Shown piece by piece: positions 60,792-64,000 of a stretch of 64,000 nt of DNA. Source of the stretch: Monosiga brevicollis MX1. Lineage: Eukaryota > Opisthokonta > Choanoflagellata > Craspedida > Salpingoecidae. Position numbers and translations under genes: made by a program. The stretch is taken from the NCBI RefSeq assembly GCF_000002865.3, contig NW_001865045.1, positions 1,115,976 to 1,179,975 of the forward strand, written 5' to 3'. Each line of letters starts with the position of its first letter. The first letter of the stretch is position 1. The notes beneath the pieces were generated by a model that searched no databases, was not told where the DNA came from, and saw only the letters and a list, made by a program, of their open reading frames with translations.

Positions 60792-61206
60792 TTATTTTCT
60801 AGTGTTGTGGTAGTCTCAAAGGCGCCTAAACTTAGACTTGGCCCTCACCCTTGTTTCGCCTCCGTCTGAGCGCGGTCAAGTGATGTTCGCATCGAGTTTG
60901 GGCGTGGGCGTGGTGTCTTGCGCATTAGTGATAAATCGATTCAAGCCAAAAATGGGGGCATGTGCATTTTGTGATCAGGCATACTATGATGAAGGAAGAT
61001 AAAACGCAACAGGTCAAGAGGGCAGCGCAGCTGCGACCAGTGCAAGCAAGCCTGACAGCTGGGCGGGCGAATAGCTGGAAAGGCCTCGCCAGAGCCAGCG
61101 GCAGACAAGAAACAAGAAGACGCAAAAGGGGGCACAATTTAAAAAGGCTCAAAGCAGCGTGGAATTCAACGGGCCGCGGTTGGTGCTGCTCATGCGCAAG
61201 CATTAA

Positions 61207-64000
61207 TTAGTCGGTATGGGATCTGATTTCGTATTGCAGGACAAACTCAGGATAAAGTTGACTGTTGTCGTATATGACAACGTGATGGTGCTGTCCGACT
61301 GGCATGGCGACCACGCTGTCAAACCTGCGCTCAAATGAGGTGGAGTGAGGCAATGATGCGTCGCGCTTAGCGTGTTAACAATCTCAAGATTCCAAAACGT
61401 CATTTGTTCCTCACCGTGTCATGTCACCACCAACCGCATCTTTAGTGGCCTTGGGCAGCCTCGGGGGCTCAAGGGCGTCGCCTTTAACTGCAGGGCAAAT
61501 AAATTGCCGCCCCAACAGTGCACGTGCCACCATCAGGGAACCTTGCTTGGGCAGCGAGTCGGTCTCTTTACCAAGCTCACACGCCTGTCACTTGCGTGCA
61601 TCAATCAGCTCTGTGAGTCATGCTCCATGGGGATGTGCCAAGAGCAACGTGAGGCATGTTCATTGACGAACCTGCAGTGGATCATCGCTGAGCCAGATGC
61701 CATGCCCTTGGCTGGTTGTGGCTGGGTGAAAGCGGGTATCGAATCCAAGCCGGACCACGTGATTGCGCTTGTCGTTTGAGATTGGTGCACTCATAAAGAG
61801 GAGTCGCTCTTGACACGCGCCATCACGAAAGAGCGGCACGGAGCCCGTTATCGCCTCCAAATGGCCAGTGAGTAGAGTTTCACAGACGTGTTCAGTCTGG
61901 ATGGGTTGTCGCTGCTGCATTTCCTCCAAGCGCCGCATATAACGCCTCCACACGAGGGTGTTGACCACCCGCTGCACACGTGTTACGACCAACGCCTGCG
62001 CATCCGAGGCAGCAATTTGCTCAAGCAACGCATTGACCTGTGCACGTCGCAGGTCGTGGATCAGCCCTCAGCCACGCAAGTCCAACAAATGACCTCTTGC
62101 TATCAACGGAAGCAGGCAAGGGGGGAGCATGGGTGTGTTCAAGCCACAGACCACCGACACACCTCATCGAGCAGCTCTGGGGCTTCCAGCAGAACCTTGG
62201 TCATGGGCGGATCGAGTGCTCCTGGTTCGGTGCCCAGAGCAGGCTGCAACAATGTGGACTCCATAGGGCCCGCTGAGAGCTTTGGTCGGTCGTGCGGACT
62301 GGGCGCCAAAAGCTGCCAAGTCAGTTGGTGCACCCGACCCTCGACAAGCTCAAGCTAGCCAGATAAGCAAAAAATCATGAGCAGGGCCAAGTCAGCACCA
62401 TCTCTACAAAAGCTTGGGTGGGTTCAAGGGAGGACAGCAACGCGTGTGCATACCTCATGCCGGAGTTTGGGAAACTTGCAGCTTGCAACCGCTGGAGCCA
62501 CTGAGGCAGTACCATCATTATTGCGAAGCAAGGCAGTGCGCAAATCCTCGCCTTCCTTGCTAACTGCAGGCGCTCGTAGCGGGAAAGAGTACACGTTGTA
62601 GAAGACGCAACCAAGTGCAAAGGCATCTTGCGATGGTCGGGCCCCCACTCGACCACGCCCGAAGAGCAACTCGGGGGCGATATAGCCATCGGTACCGACT
62701 GCCGCCAAGGTAGTGCGCACCAAGAAGGTGCGCTCAGCTGCCGGGCGCGTAATGTCAAAGTCACCGAGCTTGGCCTGGGGGTCGTTGTGCTTGCCTGCCA
62801 ACATGATGTTGCTCAGTTTGACATCACGGTGTACAAGACCGGCCTTGTGAATGTAAGCCAAGGCGGATTGCGTCTCCTGCATGAGACGCCATGCCAGCTT
62901 GGCTGTTACTGCTTCAGCTGTCACGTTTTGCAGCCAGTGCCCGAGATCGCGCTCGGGACACCAGGGTAGTACCAGGTAAATGCGCGGGGCCTTGGCATGC
63001 ACGTCAAAAAAGGCGAGTTCCAAGTGCAGGATGTGTTCGTGTTGCAGGCTGCGTAACGTGGTCACCTCACGCAAGATGGTGCGGCATCTTTGTTCAAGTG
63101 TGGTGTGTTTGTCACGCTGAAGCAGTGAATAGGCCTTGACGGCTACGGTGTGGGTTGGGCCGTCCGCGGGCGCGAAGGTAAAGCGTGATACTGGGTGATT
63201 TGAGTCAGATAGGATGGTTTCATCAGAGAAATCGCGCAATGAAACATCCGCATCAAGCTGTGCCAGAATCTCCAGGGCCAACTGGGGCGACGCCTCGGGT
63301 AGTTGTGCCTGTAGGCGTGCACAGGCATCCTGCGGTCCACGTGGGACGAGTTGCAGCAAGTCACTAAAGTGGCGCATGAGCTGTTGCGAGAGCTCCACGA
63401 TGGGTTCAGAATGGGGAGCTGAAGAGTGGAGCTGTTGCAATTCTGCCTCCCACTGCGCGATTTGTGCCAAGAGCATTGTCTGCATTTCAGCGGGCGGGCC
63501 GCTGTCCAGAAAGCGACGCGCCGACTGAATCTGATCGAGAATGCGATGGCGCGTGTCTGTTGTCGAGGCATTGCCCTCGTCTTGAGCGGCTAGCTGCTGG
63601 ATGTGAGCGCGGGCCTTGGTCTGACAAACAGTCAGAGAGGCAAGTAGATCGGAGTGCCAGGCGCGAATCACATGAAATTGGGCGCTCAAATTCTCCTGTT
63701 CGATGTGGGCCATGGTTGTCAATTGGCGTAACATGTGTGGACCGCAGTGCACGGCGGCCATAACGGCCTGACGCATGGGAGAGTCGACACTGCGTGAGAG
63801 GTGCTGAAGCGTTGCGTGGGCGTCACGAATGGGACGCCAATCCAAATAGGAATCTGAAGCTTTTTGAGAAGCCTCGATACCCGGAGTTGGTGGGTCAAGA
63901 CCCTTTGCCCCATCCAACAGGGCAAGTGCTCGAGCTCCATCCTGTTTCAAACTGTCCGCCAGGCTTGCCGTGTAGTTGGCAACGGCCTGGGCGAGCTGTT
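61207..64000 (-). CDS. Protein kinase fused to a PARP-like ADP-ribosyltransferase domain, 5' end beyond the window
   Basis: Exons 62454->64000, 62163-62354, 61672-62037, 61415-61584 and 61207-61324 join in phase. The frame is open to the window edge, so the start is missing. The first exon has a long helical, coiled-coil-like part (LLAQIAQWEAELQQLH), then a kinase domain: VAVKAYSLL (near 63130-63155), LVHRDVKLSNIML (near 62805-62845), KLGDFDITR (DFD in place of DFG, near 62745-62770) and GTDGYIAPELLFG. The lobe ends in QLLAPSPHDRPKL (near 62300). The PARP part follows: RVQRVVNTLVWRRYMRRLEE (near 61900-61985), ERLLFMSAP (usual HGT, now MSA), RLGFDTRFHP, GHGIWLSDD (usual Tyr, now Trp), ARALLGRQF, FDSVVAMPVGQHHHVVIYDN and QLYPEFVLQYEI with the Glu kept. 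The kinase may signal; the PARP domain probably binds but does not catalyse. Confidence 0.87.

Overview
The window reads as nuclear DNA of an intron-rich unicellular relative of animals, most probably a choanoflagellate close to Monosiga brevicollis. This is an inference from gene content and architecture, not from a database match. The DNA is GC-rich overall. Genes sit 0.3-3 kb apart on both strands and most are cut by many short GT-AG introns, often 50-200 nt. The spaces between genes and the introns are full of CT, GT and homopolymer tracts. There are three runs of N (10803-11266, 28795-28844, 44549-44598). No operon-like order, rRNA, tRNA, CRISPR array, retrovirus, LTR element or intact transposon was recognised.

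Layout: a secreted PAN-GH20 beta-hexosaminidase (138-3738), mitochondrial Lon protease (4804-10493) and an SLC25 carrier (11493-13047) lie on the plus strand. A gene-poor stretch of about 7 kb follows, holding only an unknown single-exon gene (15492-16307, minus) and an isolated fragment resembling a bacterial AmpG-type MFS transporter (19826-20116). Next come a phospholipase B-like hydrolase (20244-22832, minus), a hairpin-forming inverted repeat (23287-23382), a membrane-anchored NUDT5-like Nudix hydrolase (24100-25302, minus), a Notum/pectin-acetylesterase-like hydrolase (26001-27447), the cell-cycle protein CKS1 (27926-28396), a multipass membrane protein with carrier-like motifs (29354 to about 31433, minus) and a SUZ12-type Polycomb subunit (32322-34975). 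The right half carries a Golgi-type sulfotransferase (35830-38141, minus), a C9orf78/TLS1 splicing factor (38867-40722), a lysyl hydroxylase (41081-44098, minus), stomatin-like protein 2 (45661-47793), epsilon-COP (48590-50245), a short UBX protein (50694-52014, minus) and ubiquilin (52853-55904). It ends with two very large fusion genes on the minus strand.

The two fusions are the main discoveries. The gene at 56199-60578 joins an N-terminal GT31 glycosyltransferase and a chondroitin-polymerase-like middle region to a C-terminal galactose-3-O-sulfotransferase-type domain. I followed all 12 exons by hand and every splice phase agrees, giving 1101 residues. The gene at 61207 to beyond 64000 joins a coiled N-terminus and a protein kinase to a PARP-type ADP-ribosyltransferase fold whose catalytic His and Tyr positions are replaced. 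All five exons seen are in phase.

Functionally, many genes serve the secretory pathway and cell-surface glycans or matrix: hexosaminidase, phospholipase B-like, Notum-like, sulfotransferase, lysyl hydroxylase, epsilon-COP and the glycosyltransferase-sulfotransferase fusion. A second group concerns mitochondria (Lon, the SLC25 carrier, SLP2) and a third protein quality control (ubiquilin, UBX protein, Lon). Nothing in the order suggests coregulation beyond chance proximity.
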